Below are positions 47,729 to 57,726 of a stretch of 64,000 nt of DNA, in pieces (the first letter of the stretch is position 1; every line of letters begins with the position of its first letter). The DNA comes from Psychroflexus torquis ATCC 700755 (GTDB lineage: Bacteria > Bacteroidota > Bacteroidia > Flavobacteriales > Flavobacteriaceae), in assembly GCF_000153485.2 (NCBI RefSeq), contig NC_018721.1, forward strand, positions 806,001 through 870,000, read 5' to 3'. A program made the position numbers and the translations under genes. The notes under the pieces were generated by a model. That model saw nothing but the letters and a program-made list of their open reading frames with translations. It was not told where the DNA came from and did not search any database.

Positions 47729-47767
47729 AAAATTGGTGTTAAAATTTAGAGTCTGTAAAGCATAAAA

Positions 47768-48328
47768 CTATTTCAGGTACTCTACTTTGGCATCGATAGG
47801 AGATTTTCTCTTTCCTTCTAGAAGTTCACCATCTAATTTTCCCATATAAAAAAAACCTAAACAGCTTTCACCTTCATTAAAGTTAAAGAATTCATCCAGA
47901 TGGTAAATAAGAGAAGGAGAGCTCCAATACGCACCAATTTTTAATGCTGTACAAGCAAGCCACATATTTTGAACAGCCATCGCCACTGCAGAAATTTCTT
48001 CCCATTCTGGAGGTACTCCTTTTGGGCTTTTTTGAATACAGATAGCTATAACCGTATGGGAATTCTCAAACTTAGAACTGATTTTCTTATTTTTAAAAGA
48101 AGAAGGCTTATCCTCTAATTCCGCATTCTTTTCTATAAGATAATCAGCAAGTTTCAACCTGCTTTCTCCCTGCATAACCTTAAACCTCCAAGGTTCGGTA
48201 TTTCTATGGGTTGGAGCCCAATTGGCAGATTCTAAAATTTTCTGCAACTCTTCTTCTGTAATAGGTTGCTTATTATATTGATTTGGTGAGACTGTTCGTC
48301 TTTGCTGAATAAGTTCAAAAATATCCAT
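47768..48328 (-). CDS. nitroreductase family protein
   Basis: 186 residues with the FMN-binding RRTVSPNQYNKQPI start, WAPTHRNTEPWRFKV and a C-terminal AKVEYL tail, most like the small YdjA-type nitroreductases. It would reduce an unknown substrate with NAD(P)H. Its stop is about 90 bp upstream of the paaE start, so it is read toward the operon but separated from it by the paaE promoter. Confidence 0.88.
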   Translation of the reverse strand: MDIFELIQQRRTVSPNQYNKQPITEEELQKILESANWAPTHRNTEPWRFKVMQGESRLKLADYLIEKNAELEDKPSSFKNKKISSKFENSHTVIAICIQKSPKGVPPEWEEISAVAMAVQNMWLACTALKIGAYWSSPSLIYHLDEFFNFNEGESCLGFFYMGKLDGELLEGKRKSPIDAKVEYLK

Positions 48329-48331
48329 AGT

Positions 48332-49483
48332 CTATTTATTTTGAAAAAATTCTAGAATCGCTTTTTTGATTCTTGTTCGGTCTTCATCAGTAAGATTAGA
48401 TCCTGATGGTAAGCATAAACCTTCCTCGAATAACTGCTCCGCCACTTGACCACCATAAAACGGCATTTTTTCGAAAACAGGTTGTAAGTGCATCGGTTTC
48501 CAAAGTGGACGGCTTTCTATATTATATTGCTCCAAGTGTAAACGAAGATCTTCTCGGCTCACCCCTTTTGTAGGTTCTGGACGAACTGTAATTGCTGATA
48601 ACCAATGGTTGCTGAAAAAATCATCACTAGGCTCTGTAAAGACCTCCACTCCCTCAATAGTTTCAAATATCGACTTATAAAAGTGAAACATCCCCCTTCT
48701 AAGTCCAACATGCTCATCCAAAACTTTCATCTGTCCACGACCAATTCCAGCTGAGATGTTACTCATTCGGTAATTGAATCCAACTTCAGTATGTTGATAA
48801 TGTGGTGCAGCATCTCTAGCTTGAGTCGAATAATAAACGGTTTTATCTTTTGACTCTTTATCCGCACAGACCAAAGCACCTCCACCAGAAGTCGTAATGA
48901 TTTTATTCCCATTGAAGGAAAGTGCTGCAAACTCTCCAAACGTCCCACAATTCTTGGATTTATAGGTGGACCCTAACGATTCCGCTGCATCCTCAATAAT
49001 AGGAATGCTATATTTCTGTGCAACAGCTCCTACCTCATCAACTTTATAAGGCATCCCATATAGATGAACTGGGATAATAGCTTTAGGCTTTTTACCTTTA
49101 GAAATTCTATCTACAATAGCCTCTTCTAAAGCTTTGGGGCAAATATTCCAAGTTGAAACTTCGCTGTCTACAAAAATAGGCGTTGCCCCTAGATACATAA
49201 TAGGATTTGCAGATCCGCAAAAAGTAAAACTTTGGCAAATCACCTCATCTCCATGACTTACTCCTAACTGGACTAGGGCCAAATGAATAGCTGCAGTACC
49301 ACTGCTTAATACTCCTATTTGTTTATCATTTCCAAGATACTGCTGTAAGTCTTCTTCAAATCCATTGACATTTGGACCTAAAGGTGCAATCCAATTTTCT
49401 TCAAAAGCTTTTGCAACAAACTCTTGTTCTTGGCCTCCCATATGAGGAGAGGATAACCATATTTTTGATAATTCTGAAGACAT
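48332..49483 (-). CDS. DegT/DnrJ/EryC1/StrS-type sugar aminotransferase
   Basis: 383 residues: VLSSGTAAIHLALVQLGV for the cofactor phosphate, EDAAESLGSTYKSKNCGTFG and the PLP lysine in SFNGNKIITTSGGGAL. The family aminates nucleotide-linked keto-sugars (for example in bacillosamine or legionaminic acid synthesis). The sugar-phosphate transferase gene upstream supports a role in a surface glycan or protein glycan. It is 3 bp from the nitroreductase gene. Confidence 0.9.
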   Translation of the reverse strand: MSSELSKIWLSSPHMGGQEQEFVAKAFEENWIAPLGPNVNGFEEDLQQYLGNDKQIGVLSSGTAAIHLALVQLGVSHGDEVICQSFTFCGSANPIMYLGATPIFVDSEVSTWNICPKALEEAIVDRISKGKKPKAIIPVHLYGMPYKVDEVGAVAQKYSIPIIEDAAESLGSTYKSKNCGTFGEFAALSFNGNKIITTSGGGALVCADKESKDKTVYYSTQARDAAPHYQHTEVGFNYRMSNISAGIGRGQMKVLDEHVGLRRGMFHFYKSIFETIEGVEVFTEPSDDFFSNHWLSAITVRPEPTKGVSREDLRLHLEQYNIESRPLWKPMHLQPVFEKMPFYGGQVAEQLFEEGLCLPSGSNLTDEDRTRIKKAILEFFQNK

Positions 49484-49494
49484 TGAATTTAGAT

Positions 49495-50061
49495 TTAGTT
49501 AAGGAACGGTAAAAGTATAGTTTTTAGAAGAATGTTTAGGTCATATACAAATGAAACTTCTTTGTAGTAGCGAAGATTTAACTCTACTTTTTGAGGGAAC
49601 AAGACTTCGTCATTATAGGCCAGCGGGTTGCTTTGCTGAGCAAGGATTACTTCTTCATTTGCAAATTGTAAAGATGCTAAACCAGTAATTCCTGGTTTCA
49701 ATTGAAGAATCAAACGGCTTTCCCCTGTCAATTTATCATAATACCCAGGAATATCTGGCCGAGGTCCGACAAGACTCATATCTCCTTTTATAACATTAAA
49801 AAGTTGTGGAAGTTCATCAATTTTTGTTTTCCGTATACCCCTCAAAAAGGCATTGGTAGAAGTATTGGTTTTGATCGTTTTAAATTTATACACTGTAAAG
49901 TAATCACCACCCTGACCTACTCGAGTTTGATAAAAAATAGGATTGGAAAGATGGATAAGAAAAAGGACTACATAGATTAAGATCAAAAATGGAAATAGAA
50001 TTATCACTCCAAAAAGACTTAAGAACACATCCAAAAAAAACTTTCCAAACTTTAAATACAT
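49495..50061 (-). CDS. sugar-1-phosphate transferase (PglC/WbaP family)
   Basis: 188 residues: one N-terminal membrane helix (FFLDVFLSLFGVIILFPFLI), then TRVGQGGDYFTVYKFKT, RKTKIDELPQLFNVIKGDMS and VGPRPDIPGY, the bacterial sugar transferase motifs. It moves a sugar-1-phosphate to undecaprenyl phosphate at the inner membrane. With the aminotransferase it would start glycan assembly; PglC-like by size. Confidence 0.92.
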   Translation of the reverse strand: MYLKFGKFFLDVFLSLFGVIILFPFLILIYVVLFLIHLSNPIFYQTRVGQGGDYFTVYKFKTIKTNTSTNAFLRGIRKTKIDELPQLFNVIKGDMSLVGPRPDIPGYYDKLTGESRLILQLKPGITGLASLQFANEEVILAQQSNPLAYNDEVLFPQKVELNLRYYKEVSFVYDLNILLKTILLPFLN

Positions 50062-50178
50062 AGGCTAAAATAAATAAAACAAAGAATACTCAATAAAAAC
50101 ACTTGACTAAATACATAAATAAATCTAAAGATATTGAGAGTAAAAAAAATACCTAAGAGATGCTCTTGTGGAATTTCG

Positions 50179-50748
50179 TTACGACTTGACAAGTATCCCT
50201 TTTAAAAGAATATCGGTGATGTCTTTTTTTAAGTCGTTTTCACTTAGATCACTCCGCTTGCGATACCACAGATGCAAGGTTCTTAAAGTCGACAGGAGTG
50301 AAAATAAAATAATATCTATATTTTGAAACGCAATCTCCTTATGCTCAATTCCTTGAGTTATAATACTTCTCAAATCATTTTCATAGGTGTCTCGCATCAT
50401 TTTAAAATCTTCAAGGTGCTTACCTTCCAGATGCATCCAGTCATTATTGAGAATAGCGATAGCTTCTGGATTATTTATCGTTAAGTCCACATGATGTTTA
50501 ATGACGCCTTCCAACTGTGTTTTGGCATCCACATTGAGACTTTTTATAATATTCATTTCATGGGTGAAATAACGGGCAACATCCAATACAATTTCAGCTA
50601 AAATCTCTTCTTTAGAAGAAATATGATTATATAGGCTAGCCGCTTTAAAATCTATTACTTTGGCTAAATCTCGCATACTTACAGATTTGTAGCCTCGTTC
50701 TCTAAATAGGGTTTTTGCAGTATCTATTATTTCTTGCTTTCGAGTCAT
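50179..50748 (-). CDS. TetR family transcriptional regulator (candidate PaaR)
   Basis: 189 residues with an N-terminal helix-turn-helix (ETAKTLFRERGYKSVSMRDL-like: IDTAKTLFRERGYKSVSM, ASLYNHISSKEEIL) and a ligand-binding helical domain. It lies 3 kb upstream of the paa promoter, on the same strand, beside GSCFA and alaS. TetR-type PaaR proteins repress paa genes and are released by phenylacetyl-CoA. No other TetR gene is in the window, so it is the best candidate for the operator at 47701-47718. Confidence 0.88.
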   Translation of the reverse strand: MTRKQEIIDTAKTLFRERGYKSVSMRDLAKVIDFKAASLYNHISSKEEILAEIVLDVARYFTHEMNIIKSLNVDAKTQLEGVIKHHVDLTINNPEAIAILNNDWMHLEGKHLEDFKMMRDTYENDLRSIITQGIEHKEIAFQNIDIILFSLLSTLRTLHLWYRKRSDLSENDLKKDITDILLKGILVKS

Positions 50749-50753
50749 AGGGT

Positions 50754-51707
50754 CTAGAATCTCATAAAAGAATACTTTTTAGTAAGCTCTTCTTTAAATT
50801 TATATTGGTAGGCTTTTAATTTTGAGTCAGTTTTTCCAGAGGAATCCATAGGCCGATGAGCCAAAGATTTTTGAAGCTTTTCCACTTTAGCCATGTCCTC
50901 ATAAATCCCTTCAGAAATAAAACTATGCATAAATTTTTCCCAGATCATATCAATGGCTACCTCACTGGGATGAATCAAATCTCTTTTATAAAATCGATAA
51001 TCCCGAAACTCGTCTATCATCAATTCATAAGACGGGAAATACTGAAGTTTTGAAGATGACATCTCCTCTAAAACACGGTACAAAGCAGATATTAAATGAG
51101 ATTTACTTCTTGAATTTTCAAGCATTCCATCCTTAATATGTCTTACAGGAGATACCGTAAAAATAATATTAACCTTTGGATTTATCTCCCGAATACAGTT
51201 GACAAGTCTAGACAAAATTTGATGTAACTCTTCTACCGAAATCAATTGCTTTTCGAACTTAGCTTGAGGAACTTTATGGCAATTGGCGACCCGCTGACCA
51301 GAAGCTATATGTGTATAAACGAATGATGTCCCCAAAGTGATAAGGACATGACTGGACTCTACACAGGCTGTTTTAAGTTCTCTTCCTGCTGAATTTAATT
51401 CTGCTAAAATTTCAGCCGAAGACGTCCTGCTTAATCTGGAATGAGCATAAAAAGAATGCCATTTTTGATCCTGTTGAAATACATCATCTATTGAAAAGGA
51501 GTCGTTAGATAATGCTTTCTCCAAGACGTTCAATAAGACCTGCGGATGAAACAAGATTCCAAATGGATTTTGAGTGGTTTTGAATTTATAATAAGTCAAT
51601 TTATCACCGATATGTTCCGCAAAACAAGAGCCTAAACTCAACAGTTTTGAGTTGTAATCGATAGGCGATGACGACAACTGTAAAGGAATTTCGGTGGTTA
51701 ATTTCAT
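50754..51707 (-). CDS. GSCFA domain protein
   Basis: 317 residues with the family-defining SLGSCFAEHIGDKL stretch near the N-terminus (29-42), LITLGTSFVY and FTVSPVRHIKDG, consistent with an SGNH/GDSL-like esterase fold. Its function is unknown. Its stop is 5 bp from the TetR start and its own start lies 13 bp after alaS, so all three may share a transcript. Confidence 0.9.
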   Translation of the reverse strand: MKLTTEIPLQLSSSPIDYNSKLLSLGSCFAEHIGDKLTYYKFKTTQNPFGILFHPQVLLNVLEKALSNDSFSIDDVFQQDQKWHSFYAHSRLSRTSSAEILAELNSAGRELKTACVESSHVLITLGTSFVYTHIASGQRVANCHKVPQAKFEKQLISVEELHQILSRLVNCIREINPKVNIIFTVSPVRHIKDGMLENSRSKSHLISALYRVLEEMSSSKLQYFPSYELMIDEFRDYRFYKRDLIHPSEVAIDMIWEKFMHSFISEGIYEDMAKVEKLQKSLAHRPMDSSGKTDSKLKAYQYKFKEELTKKYSFMRF

Positions 51708-51720
51708 TTTATTTTTTTGA

Positions 51721-54339
51721 TTACTTGCCTTCTACAATAGTTTTTGCCTCGGCTAAAGCTTGAGGTATACCTTCCGGATTTCTACCCCCAGCAGTCGCGA
51801 AAAAAGCTTGTCCGCCCCCACCGCCTTGGATGTGCTTACCTAGAGATTTTATAATTTTTCCAGCATTCCAGGACTTGGACTCCACTAGAGCCTTAGAAAT
51901 ATAGCAAGCCAGTAATGCCTTACCATTCTGCTTCGAAGCTAGAACGACAAATAAATCAGTGTGTTCTCCACCAAGCTGAAAAGCCAAATCCTTCATGGCA
52001 TTTGCATCCAAATTGACCTGATGAGCTAAAAATTGAATGCCATTTATGTCTTTCAGTTGAGATTGAACTTCAGTTTTAACTTGCTTTAGTTTCAAGACAT
52101 TCAACTGTTCAATCTCTTTTTTCAAGGTAGTATTTTCTTCCTGAAGAGATTCTACTGACTTCAAAACGTCTTGTGGCTTATTCAGAATAGATTTTACTTG
52201 ACTTAAAACGTCTGACTCTTTGGTCAAAAATTCTTTCGCAGCATCTGAGGTAATAGCCTCTATTCGTCGTATACCTGAGGCTACAGAGGCTTCATTGTTG
52301 ATGATAAAATGCCACAATTTGGAAGTATTCTCTACATGAGTTCCTCCGCAGAGTTCTTTGGAATTCCCGAATTTCACAAACCTAACGGTGTCACCGTATT
52401 TTTCACCAAATAAGGCAATAGCTCCTTTATCGATGGCTACATCGTAAGGAATAGTGCGTTCTTCTTCAAAGGTTAGATTTTCTTTGATCCTCGCATTCAC
52501 GAAGTCTTCTATAGCCTGCAACTCTTCTTGAGTAAGTTTTGAATAATGGGAGAAATCAAATCTTAAATAGCCTGAATGTACCATGGAGCCTTTCTGCTCA
52601 ACATGAGTTCCGAGAATACTCCGCAAGGCTTGGTGTAGCAAGTGAGTTGCTGTATGGTTAGAAGCCGTTCTTTGGCGCTGACTCAGATCGACCACCGCCT
52701 TAAAGTCCTTTTGAAGATCTTTTGGCAAAGACTTGGTGATATGTATAATTTGATTGTTTTCCTTTTTGGTATCAATCACAAAAACAGTGTCGCCATTAGG
52801 TGTTTCCAAATATCCTTTGTCCCCTACTTGCCCCCCTCCTTCTGGATAAAATGGAGTTAGGTTAAACACCAACTGGTAGAGTTCCCCCTCTTTTTTGGAG
52901 GTTACTTTTCTATATTTAGTGATGCTTACATCAGCTTCCGTGTCATCGTATCCAATAAATTCTCCTTGATCATCTGTCTTTAAAACCACCCAATCACTTG
53001 AGCTTGTTTGTGCTGCAGCTTTAGATCTCTGCTTTTGTTTTTGAAGCTGCACTTCGAAGCCTTTTTGATCTAATGCGTAGCCTTTTTCACTTAAAATAAG
53101 AGTCGTCAAATCAATTGGAAATCCAAATGTGTCATAAAGTTCAAAGGCTTTTTGTCCACTTATTATTTTGGAAGAAGACTCATTAACAATACTATCTAAT
53201 AATCCTAAGCCTTGTTCTAAGGTTTTTAAAAATGACTTTTCTTCCTCATGAATCACATTTTCACAAAGGTTTTTTTGAGAAATCAGCTCTGGGAAAGCGT
53301 CTCCCATTTGCTTAGACAATACCTCTACAAGTTTGTAGATAAATGGAGTTTGGATATTTAAAAAGGTAAAGCCATAACGAATAGCTCTTCTTAAAATCCG
53401 ACGAATCACATAACCAGCCCCAGTGTTGCTAGGAAGCTGACCATCGGCAATGGCAAAAGTGACCGCTCGAATGTGATCAGAAATTACTCGTATTGCGATG
53501 TCTGTATCTTCAGTTTTCCCATAGGTAGTTCCTGTAATGGTTTCTATTTCTCGAATGAGCGGCGTAAAAACGTCGGTATCATAGTTGGAAGTTTTCCCTT
53601 GCACCACCATACATAAACGCTCAAAGCCCATTCCTGTATCAATATGTTTAGCAGGAAGAGACTCCAGACTCCCGTCAGCTTTACGATTATACTGTATAAA
53701 TACCAAGTTCCAAATTTCCACAACTTGCGGATGATCTCTATTTACTAGGTCTTTCCCAGGAATTTTTGCCTTTTCCTCTTTAGATCTTAAGTCAACATGA
53801 ATTTCTGAGGCAGGTCCACAAGGCCCTTGATCCCCCATTTCCCAAAAATTATCCTTTTTATCTCCTAGTAAAATTTTATCCTCTTTTACTAAAGTCTTCC
53901 ATAGGTCATAAGCTTCAGAATCCTTCTGGAGACCATCAACTTTATCCCCCTCGAAGATAGTTACGTATAAGTTATCTTTAGAAATCTCTAAGACGTCTGT
54001 TAAAAATTCCCAAGCCCAATCGATAGCTTCTTTTTTGAAGTAATCCCCAAAACTCCAGTTACCAAGCATTTCGAACATAGTATGGTGGTAAGTGTCTTTT
54101 CCCACTTCTTCAAGATCGTTATGCTTACCACTGACTCTCAAACATTTTTGAGAATCAGTAACCCTAGTTTCTTTAGGTATAGAGTTTCCTAGAAAATAAG
54201 GTTTAAATTGGTTCATTCCTGCATTTATAAACATAAGCGTGGGATCATCTTTAAGAACAATAGGGGCAGAATTCACTATGGTGTGAGATTTGCTTTTGAA
54301 AAATTCTAAAAACTGGCGACGAAGAAGGGTTGATTTCAT
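51721..54339 (-). CDS. alaS: alanyl-tRNA synthetase
   Basis: 872 residues, full length. Class II catalytic core from the start ([33 protein letters not shown]), editing domain with [13 protein letters not shown] and the C-x-x-x-H zinc/editing motif in CGGTHV, and the C-terminal C-Ala domain with [20 protein letters not shown]. It charges tRNA-Ala. Divergent from the M23 peptidase gene. Confidence 0.97.
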   Translation of the reverse strand: MKSTLLRRQFLEFFKSKSHTIVNSAPIVLKDDPTLMFINAGMNQFKPYFLGNSIPKETRVTDSQKCLRVSGKHNDLEEVGKDTYHHTMFEMLGNWSFGDYFKKEAIDWAWEFLTDVLEISKDNLYVTIFEGDKVDGLQKDSEAYDLWKTLVKEDKILLGDKKDNFWEMGDQGPCGPASEIHVDLRSKEEKAKIPGKDLVNRDHPQVVEIWNLVFIQYNRKADGSLESLPAKHIDTGMGFERLCMVVQGKTSNYDTDVFTPLIREIETITGTTYGKTEDTDIAIRVISDHIRAVTFAIADGQLPSNTGAGYVIRRILRRAIRYGFTFLNIQTPFIYKLVEVLSKQMGDAFPELISQKNLCENVIHEEEKSFLKTLEQGLGLLDSIVNESSSKIISGQKAFELYDTFGFPIDLTTLILSEKGYALDQKGFEVQLQKQKQRSKAAAQTSSSDWVVLKTDDQGEFIGYDDTEADVSITKYRKVTSKKEGELYQLVFNLTPFYPEGGGQVGDKGYLETPNGDTVFVIDTKKENNQIIHITKSLPKDLQKDFKAVVDLSQRQRTASNHTATHLLHQALRSILGTHVEQKGSMVHSGYLRFDFSHYSKLTQEELQAIEDFVNARIKENLTFEEERTIPYDVAIDKGAIALFGEKYGDTVRFVKFGNSKELCGGTHVENTSKLWHFIINNEASVASGIRRIEAITSDAAKEFLTKESDVLSQVKSILNKPQDVLKSVESLQEENTTLKKEIEQLNVLKLKQVKTEVQSQLKDINGIQFLAHQVNLDANAMKDLAFQLGGEHTDLFVVLASKQNGKALLACYISKALVESKSWNAGKIIKSLGKHIQGGGGGQAFFATAGGRNPEGIPQALAEAKTIVEGK

Positions 54340-54448
54340 AAAGTCTCTGATGAATAAATTTTAAGATGTTTTAATTTTAAGCTATATTTGTAAGTTATAG
54401 ACTAGTGTTTTGCAACCTATTTATGCAAAAATACTATAAAATAAAAGA

Positions 54449-55423
54449 ATGAGTCAAGTAAAATATTACTACGACAGCGACACGCTTTCCTACAGGAAAA
54501 TTGAACCTAAAAAGGGTAAAAAATTTGCGTTAGTTATTTTATTTTTATTGGGAATTATTGCAACAAGTTTTATACTAGCTTTAGTCTATATTAATATCCC
54601 AAGTGTAGAAACCCCAAAAGAAAAAGCTTACAAAAGAGAAGTTGAAAATATGAAATTTCAATATGAGCTTTTAAATAAACGCATGGAGGATGTTGTGAGT
54701 GTTTTGAAAAATGTAGAAGAGCGCGATAATAATATTTACAGAGTCTATTTTGAAGCTAATCCCATTAGTATAGAACAGAGAAAGTCTGGTTTTGGTGGAA
54801 TTAACCGGTATAAAGATTTAGAAGGTTATGAGAACTCTGAAATCATTGTTGAAGCTACAGAAAGCCTTGATAAGCTTTCAAAAAGGGTGGTGATACAGTC
54901 AAAATCTCTAGATGAAATCGCAGCTTTAGCGAAGAACAAAGAAGCCCTTTTAGCCTCTATACCGGCCATACAACCGGTAAAAAATGATGATTTAAAGAGA
55001 ATGGCTTCAGGATATGGCATCCGTATGCATCCTATTTTAAAATACAGAAAAATGCATAATGGTATGGACTTTTCTGCACCTTCTAATACTGAAATATTTG
55101 CTACAGGTAATGCTACCGTAAAGAAAGCTAAGCGGACCAGCGGTTTCGGAAATCTCATCGTATTGGATCATGGGTTTGGTTATGAAACTTATTATGCTCA
55201 TTTAAGTAAATTTAACGTTAAACCCGGACAGAAAGTGAAGCGTGGAGAAATTATAGGCCATGTCGGAAACACAGGACTTTCTACAGCACCACACTTACAT
55301 TATGAAGTTCATAAAAACGGCAAAGTAGTCAACCCTATCAATTTTTACCATGGCGATTTAACAGCTGAAGAATACGACATCATGTTGAATCAATCAACTT
55401 TAGAAAATCAATCTTTAGACTGA
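54449..55423 (+). CDS. M23 family peptidase (LytM/DipM type)
   Basis: 324 residues: cytoplasmic tail, one membrane helix (about 29-50), a coiled-coil region (about 58-160), and a C-terminal LytM domain with HPILKYRKMHNGMDFSAP (H-x8-D) and HLHYEVHKNG, so the zinc ligands are present. It likely cuts peptidoglycan crosslinks. Its TGA overlaps the ATG of the MerR gene (ATGA), so the two are coupled. Confidence 0.93.
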   Translation: MSQVKYYYDSDTLSYRKIEPKKGKKFALVILFLLGIIATSFILALVYINIPSVETPKEKAYKREVENMKFQYELLNKRMEDVVSVLKNVEERDNNIYRVYFEANPISIEQRKSGFGGINRYKDLEGYENSEIIVEATESLDKLSKRVVIQSKSLDEIAALAKNKEALLASIPAIQPVKNDDLKRMASGYGIRMHPILKYRKMHNGMDFSAPSNTEIFATGNATVKKAKRTSGFGNLIVLDHGFGYETYYAHLSKFNVKPGQKVKRGEIIGHVGNTGLSTAPHLHYEVHKNGKVVNPINFYHGDLTAEEYDIMLNQSTLENQSLD

Positions 55424-55752
55424 TGAAACACAACTTAGCAGACAAACTCTATTATACAATTGGAGAAGTTGCTAAAGCATTTGATGTGAACTCTTCACTA
55501 ATTCGATTTTGGGAAAAGGAATTTGATGAAATTCAGCCCAAAAAAAATGCTAAAGGCAACCGTAAATTCACCCGCCAAGATGTAAAAACTATAGATCTTA
55601 TTTATCATTTGGTCAAAGAACGTGGGTTTACACTAGAAGGTGCTAAAACTCACTTACGAGAAGATAAAAAGGAAACACTTTCAAAATTTGAATTGATTAG
55701 CAAATTGAAAGCCATTAGATATGAACTTATGTCTATTAAAAATCAACTTTAA
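55423..55752 (+). CDS. MerR family transcriptional regulator
   Basis: 109 residues with YYTIGEVAKAFDVNSSLIRF then WEKEFDEIQPKKNAKGNRKF, the winged helix-turn-helix of MerR proteins, and a short dimerisation helix. No metal-binding cysteines. It sits between a cell-wall peptidase and lemA and is probably part of the same operon. Confidence 0.93.
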   Translation: MKHNLADKLYYTIGEVAKAFDVNSSLIRFWEKEFDEIQPKKNAKGNRKFTRQDVKTIDLIYHLVKERGFTLEGAKTHLREDKKETLSKFELISKLKAIRYELMSIKNQL

Positions 55753-55763
55753 AATCAAAAACT

Positions 55764-56363
55764 ATGAAGAAGTGGTTAATCCCCCTTATTGTTATTCTTG
55801 TTGTAGGATTCGGTTTTTACAGCTGGACCAAAGGATTTAATAATACAGCTGTAACGTTCCAAGAAGATGCAAAAACATCCTGGAGTAATGTAGAAAGTGC
55901 TTATCAACGACGTAATGACCTCATCGGTAATCTGGTAAAAACCGTGCAAGGTGCTGCCGATTTCGAAAGAAACACGTTAACAGAGGTGATAGAAGCTAGA
56001 GCCAAGGCTACTTCAGTAAACATAGACGCTGGAAACTTAAGCCCAGAAAGCATGAAACAATACGGACAAGCACAAGGAGGTTTAAATTCCGCCTTATCTA
56101 GGCTTTTGGTAAGCGTTGAACGCTATCCAGATTTGAAATCCAACCAAAATTTTATGAATTTGCAAACCCAGTTGGAAGGCACTGAAAACAGAATTAATGT
56201 CGAGAGAAATCGCTTCAATGGTTCTGTAGGCACCTACAATAAACACATTAAGGTATTCCCAAATTCAATCTTTGCTGGATGGTTTAATTTTGAAGACATG
56301 TCTAGATATTCAGCCGATGAAGGCTCCGAAAATGCCAAAGAAGTTGAATTTGATTTTGAATAA
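55764..56363 (+). CDS. LemA family protein
   Basis: 199 residues with an N-terminal membrane helix (WLIPLIVILVVGFGFYSW) and the LemA signature: WSNVESAYQRRNDLIGNLV, LTEVIEARAKAT, then RLLVSVERYPDLKSNQNFMN and LEGTENRI. Membrane protein of unknown biochemical role, commonly linked with TPM-domain genes as here. Confidence 0.95.
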   Translation: MKKWLIPLIVILVVGFGFYSWTKGFNNTAVTFQEDAKTSWSNVESAYQRRNDLIGNLVKTVQGAADFERNTLTEVIEARAKATSVNIDAGNLSPESMKQYGQAQGGLNSALSRLLVSVERYPDLKSNQNFMNLQTQLEGTENRINVERNRFNGSVGTYNKHIKVFPNSIFAGWFNFEDMSRYSADEGSENAKEVEFDFE

Positions 56364-56374
56364 ATATTAGTATT

Positions 56375-56815
56375 ATGACAAAAGTATCTGAATTTATTAC
56401 TCCAACCGATGAGCAGGACATTATAGAGGCGATAAAAAAAGCTGAATTAAATACGTCTGGAGAGATTAGAGTTCACATAGAAGTAAAATGTCCTAAAGAG
56501 GACAGGTTTGAAAGGGCTTTGGAGGTTTTTCAAGAACTCAATATGCATAAAACAGAACTCTCCAATGGTGTTTTAATATACGTTTCTGTAGAGGATCATC
56601 AACTCGTAATCCTCGGAGATAAAGGCATAAACGAAGTAGTACCCAAAGGGTTTTGGGAAAGCACAAGGGACGAAATCTTAAGCGAATTCAAACAGAATGA
56701 ATATAAAACAGGCTTAGTGAAAGGGATTCATGAAGCTGGCGAACAACTGAAGCAACATTTCCCTTGCCAATCTGGCGATATTAACGAACTCGACAATGAC
56801 ATTTCTAAAGTCTAA
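56375..56815 (+). CDS. TPM domain protein, soluble
   Basis: 146 residues with a TPM_phosphatase domain (TSGEIRVHIEVKCPKEDR, NGVLIYVSVEDHQLVILGD, KGINEVVPKGFWESTRDEI). No signal peptide or membrane segment. It lies between lemA and the membrane-bound TPM protein (4-bp gap downstream), a common Bacteroidota trio. Confidence 0.9.
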   Translation: MTKVSEFITPTDEQDIIEAIKKAELNTSGEIRVHIEVKCPKEDRFERALEVFQELNMHKTELSNGVLIYVSVEDHQLVILGDKGINEVVPKGFWESTRDEILSEFKQNEYKTGLVKGIHEAGEQLKQHFPCQSGDINELDNDISKV

Positions 56816-56818
56816 TTT

Positions 56819-57628
56819 ATGAAGTTATCACACACACTATTAGTACTCTCTACCTTATTCCTTAGCTTTTTAAGTTTTGAAGGTTATTCTCAAATTGAAA
56901 TTCCACAAAAACCTTCTAAAGAAATGGCTGTTTATGACGGTGCCAAATTCTTTAAGGATAATGAGGTGAGACAACTTAGGCAGAAGTTAGAAAATTATGC
57001 AGATACAACCTCTACTCAGATTGTAGTGGCGACCATAAATACATTAAATGGAGAATATATAGGAACGTATGCTGCTGAGTGGGCGCAAAAATGGGAAATC
57101 GGTCAAAAAGAAGAAGATAACGGACTTCTGATTTTGATATCCAAAGCAGATAGTAAGATCTGGATCACAACGGGTTATGGTTTAGAAGAATATCTTACTG
57201 ATGCGACAACAAAAACAATTATAGAAAACATTATACTCCCTGAGTTTAGAAAAGCTAACTATTATGAAGGTTTAGACAAAGGTACCAACGCAATTTTCGA
57301 AGTTCTTGCTGGAAATTTTGAGGGCTCTAAAGTTCAAAAATCATCTAAAGACAATTCATGGCCTTTTGCTATATTACCTATTATCATTTTTATTGTCATT
57401 GTCATCTTTGCAAGGAGAAGAAAAAAAGGTGGTGGGCCAGGAAAAGGAAATAGAAACTCTTCACCAAATTTACTAGACATTCTTATCCTCAGTAGTTTAG
57501 GAAGTAGCATGGGAGGTGGTGGCTTTGGCGGAGGATCTTCTGGAGGCTTTGGCGGAGGCGGCGGTGGTTTCGGCGGCGGCTTTGGCGGCGGCGGTTTCGG
57601 TGGAGGTGGTGCTGGTGGAAGCTGGTAG
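56819..57628 (+). CDS. TPM domain protein, membrane-anchored, glycine-rich tail (YgcG family)
   Basis: 269 residues: signal peptide (to about residue 25), TPM domain (about 30-165, TTSTQIVVATINTLNGEYIG and LLILISKADSKIWITTGYG), one transmembrane helix (WPFAILPIIIFIVIVIF) and a Gly/Phe-rich cytoplasmic tail (from about 225). Last gene of the peptidase-MerR-LemA-TPM operon; a perfect hairpin follows. Function of the family is unclear. Confidence 0.92.
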   Translation: MKLSHTLLVLSTLFLSFLSFEGYSQIEIPQKPSKEMAVYDGAKFFKDNEVRQLRQKLENYADTTSTQIVVATINTLNGEYIGTYAAEWAQKWEIGQKEEDNGLLILISKADSKIWITTGYGLEEYLTDATTKTIIENIILPEFRKANYYEGLDKGTNAIFEVLAGNFEGSKVQKSSKDNSWPFAILPIIIFIVIVIFARRRKKGGGPGKGNRNSSPNLLDILILSSLGSSMGGGGFGGGSSGGFGGGGGGFGGGFGGGGFGGGGAGGSW

Positions 57629-57661
57629 TTTTAAACCTTATAGATTTCAGTATATTTCTCA

Positions 57662-57703
57662 CTAAAAAGCCCTTTAAAACATATGTTTTAAAGGGCTTTT
57701 TAG
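57662..57703. terminator. bidirectional terminator, perfect 42-nt palindrome
   Basis: CTAAAAAGCCCTTTAAAACAT followed by its exact complement, with A/T runs on both outer sides. It separates the TPM gene from the convergent der gene. Confidence 0.9.
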
Positions 57704-57726
57704 TTTGGTCTATAAATTCAAAAAAA